Assembly: GCA_012845835.1 (NCBI GenBank) | Contig: JABAKD010000007.1 | Span: forward strand, 13,146,011 to 13,210,010 | Direction: 5' to 3' | DNA from: Undaria pinnatifida | Taxonomy: Eukaryota > Sar > Phaeophyceae > Laminariales > Alariaceae | DNA length: 64,000 nucleotides | In this document: positions 63,061 to 64,000 of the stretch, in pieces | Layout of the letters: each line of letters begins with the position of its first letter | How positions within the stretch are numbered: position 1 is the stretch's first letter | Program-made: the position numbers and the translations under genes | The notes under the pieces: model-generated | Told to the model about the DNA's origin: nothing | Databases searched by the model: none | What the model saw: the letters and a program-made list of their open reading frames with translations, nothing else

Positions 63061-64000
63061 ATATTAGAAAAAATGAAAATACACTCCAGCTGTGAGATCG
63101 AAGATTTCGTCGAAACTCATCTTTGCAAGCTGTGTGTGATACTCCGATCGCGCGCATTACGAGTTGTGTGTCCTCATTAAGGATATAGGTCGGCGACTCC
63201 CCTTACAACTACAGTGTAGCTATCAGGGTCGACAGGATGATTTTAGTCAGTCTGTGCGCGGAAACTATAAAACTCGTTTCTGAGGGGGACAAAATCTGAC
63301 AGCTGTGAAGGGAAATGTATCCTTTTATCAAGTGAATCTTGTAAGTCGAATAACCGGTGAGGGGGGTGGGGCGGAGTTTTGAAGGACGTGGGGGCCTGGT
63401 TTTGATCAAAAGCGAGCGGGTTTGGAAGGGGGGGGGGGGGGGGGAAGGGGGCAATTTGTGCATGGGGGGGGGGGGGGGCGTGTGGGGCAGCTCAATATGT
63501 GCGTGGAAACTATACATTATTTTGAGGGGATAAATGTGACGGTTTTGGAAATAATACATCAGTTTATCATGTATATCCTGGGGTAAGTCGTACAATCAGT
63601 GAGTAAAGAGAGGGTGGAGTGTTCGATGGGGTGGGGTTGGGATGGGTTGGCGGGGAGGTGGGGGGTGGGGGCGGGGGGAGGGGGGCGGGGGGGGAGGAAG
63701 GGCTTTAGGTGAGGGGTTTGTTATGCGTGTGGTGCTAGGTCTAGGCGATGGTGCGGGTGATGGGGAAGAAGGGGGCGTTCGAGGCTGGGGGGGGGGGGGG
63801 GGGACACACAGCGGCATGGATGGCTCTCGAAAGATAATGAGGTGATATCCTGTGCGTGAAGTGTTTATTAATGTGGCAGATTTCGATATTTGGTGGGGCG
63901 TTTGAGTAAGGGAGAGCAAGAGGGGGGGGGGGAATTTTTAGGAGGTTTAGGTCACAAATAATATTCAAATACACTTCGGCTGTGAGATCAAAGATATGTA
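63061..64000 (-). mobile_element. R1 retroposon copy, cut by the window end
   Basis: TTAGAAAAAATGAAAATACA to CAAATACACTTCGGCTGTGA, matching the 34.2-kb copy over its first half with shorter G runs. The second half lies beyond the window. Confidence 0.85.

Overview
Non-coding, transposon-rich eukaryotic DNA. I find no intact host gene, rRNA or convincing tRNA. Two retrotransposon classes, MITE-like elements, long microsatellites and interstitial TTAGGG repeats rule out a bacterial or organellar origin. The LINE reverse transcriptase and the Copia-type pol are reminiscent of elements from stramenopile algae (for example brown algae), but that placement is inference from protein style. A database search of the LINE protein would settle it.

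Layout. (1) About 0.26-10.6 kb is one Ty1/Copia-like element. It has 532-bp LTRs, a half-tRNA-Met type primer site, a broken pol, two extra ORFs after RNase H, and a 5-bp target duplication GTGTT. Its 3' LTR is split by a 5.3-kb non-coding LTR element whose two 724-bp LTRs look identical, so that insertion is recent. (2) About 11.3-12.6 kb holds the best non-transposon gene candidate: a 178-aa ORF followed by a frameshifted Cys/His-rich zinc-binding-like segment. (3) About 14-30 kb contains two MITE-like families (called A and B here), a solo Copia LTR with duplication TACGT, and decayed minus-strand copies of short hydrophobic exons that recur at intervals. This looks like a dead tandem array of a multi-pass membrane protein gene. 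(4) About 26.8-32.4 kb is dominated by long microsatellites: ATC, ACATTA, ACTATCAT, GTTGTG and GGTAG types. (5) About 34-55 kb is a nest of retroposons. One broken LINE starts near 48.5 kb and its 3' end lies near 54.4 kb; its 3' UTR is split twice. Many 5'-truncated LINE copies end in (AAC)n. A second family, called R1 here, ends in a TTTTTATAATAA-type tail and carries long G/C homopolymers. A short poly(A) retroposon also occurs. (6) About 55.5-63 kb has tandem minisatellites, more MITEs, a second set of decayed minus-strand exons and degenerate short repeats; the window ends inside another R1 copy.

How the parts relate. The repeats are a stratigraphy: MITE-B is cut by R1 and LINE; LINE is cut by R1, by the poly(A) retroposon and by LINE; the Copia LTR is cut by the non-coding LTR element. 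Several insertions show 4-, 5-, 10- or 12-bp target duplications, so many element borders can be placed to the base. R1 copies share the TTTTTATAATAA end but stop at different points on the other side, which implies reverse transcription from the 3' end (target-primed) on the minus strand for most copies.
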